Assembly: GCF_000003815.2 (NCBI RefSeq)
Contig: NC_049980.1
Location: 4,978,804-5,019,378, forward strand
Direction of reading: 5' to 3'
DNA: 40,575 nucleotides
Source of the DNA: Branchiostoma floridae
Taxonomy: Eukaryota > Chordata > Leptocardii > Amphioxiformes > Branchiostomatidae
In this document: positions 40,346 to 40,575 of the stretch, piece after piece
Numbering within the stretch: position 1 is the first letter of the stretch
Layout: the number at the start of each line of letters is the position of its first letter
The notes under the pieces: model-generated
The model's input: the letters and a program-made list of their open reading frames with translations, nothing else
Databases searched by the model: none
Told to the model about the DNA's origin: nothing
Translations under genes and position numbers: made by a program

Positions 40346-40575
40346 GCTTACATAATAAAATATGAGTCAAAGGAGTCAAGTTGCATTATTATGAGAAAAG
40401 TTTGTAAATATGCTGCATACCATGATAGGAGTCTCAAACTTGTGACATATGTTTTGAGATTCATTCACCGATTCCGTACATTCATTTTGCATTCAATATA
40501 ATAGTGTCTTCGTTCTTCTTCAAATCATTAAAGAAAATATAAAACTTTTTGAAGAGCTGTTCTCTCACGACATAC
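40346..40575. other. AT-rich edge, nothing recognised
   Basis: Short frame only; runs off the window. Confidence 0.4.

Overview
This window is eukaryotic, non-coding and built mostly from repeats. I find no complete protein gene, rRNA, true tRNA or CRISPR array. The mix of microsatellites, tRNA-derived SINEs, 5'-truncated LINE 3' ends, many small inverted-repeat elements (MITEs and foldbacks), GT-AG-like splice signals and CpG-bearing promoter-like islands fits an invertebrate animal. Several repeats resemble, from memory, those of amphioxus (Branchiostoma). That assignment is recall plus inference and was not searched. A 100-N assembly gap lies at 28426-28525.

Layout. 0-5 kb: purine microsatellite, hexamer repeat, a minisatellite at 1.49-1.84 kb made of LINE 3'-tail units, a 30-bp minisatellite at 2.05-2.69 kb, a long inverted repeat at 2.95-4.03 kb with a foldback inside it, and a retroelement fragment with a TATA box and hammerhead-like hairpins at 4.4-4.7 kb. 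5-13 kb: several MITEs, a reverse-strand SINE, a TIR element at 10.2 kb, a large tetranucleotide array at 11.35-11.65 kb and a LINE 3' end at 12.7-13.0 kb. 13-20 kb: a possible first exon, two more LINE ends, SINEs, a pyrimidine tract, paired octamer motifs and a long AAT array. 20-31 kb: a mosaic repeat family, a foldback, a TIR element with GC-block ends, a PIF/Harbinger-like MITE, the gapped decamer palindrome and a SINE split by a MITE. 31-40.6 kb: the best promoter/first-exon candidate (31.25-31.53 kb), then more hairpins, MITEs and mosaic copies.

The parts are related in ways a feature list hides. One LINE's 3' tail appears as a real LINE end, as an opposite-strand remnant and as a tandem array. 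One MITE sits between the two polymerase III boxes of a SINE. Two copies of a MITE lie about 12 kb apart in opposite orientation. Two ~0.5 kb MITEs lie about 29 kb apart in the same orientation. At least eight copies of a modular repeat are spread from 8 to 40 kb. Most long open frames (Ile/Leu/Tyr runs, His-Pro-Ser-Ile runs, Arg-Glu runs, ten-residue repeats) are translations of simple or tandem DNA repeats and are not annotated as genes.

I found no convincing new multi-gene system. The strongest leads are the repeat-in-repeat structures, the hammerhead-like hairpins near 4.61 kb, the decamer palindrome at the gap and the promoter/first-exon candidates at 31.3 and 13.6 kb.
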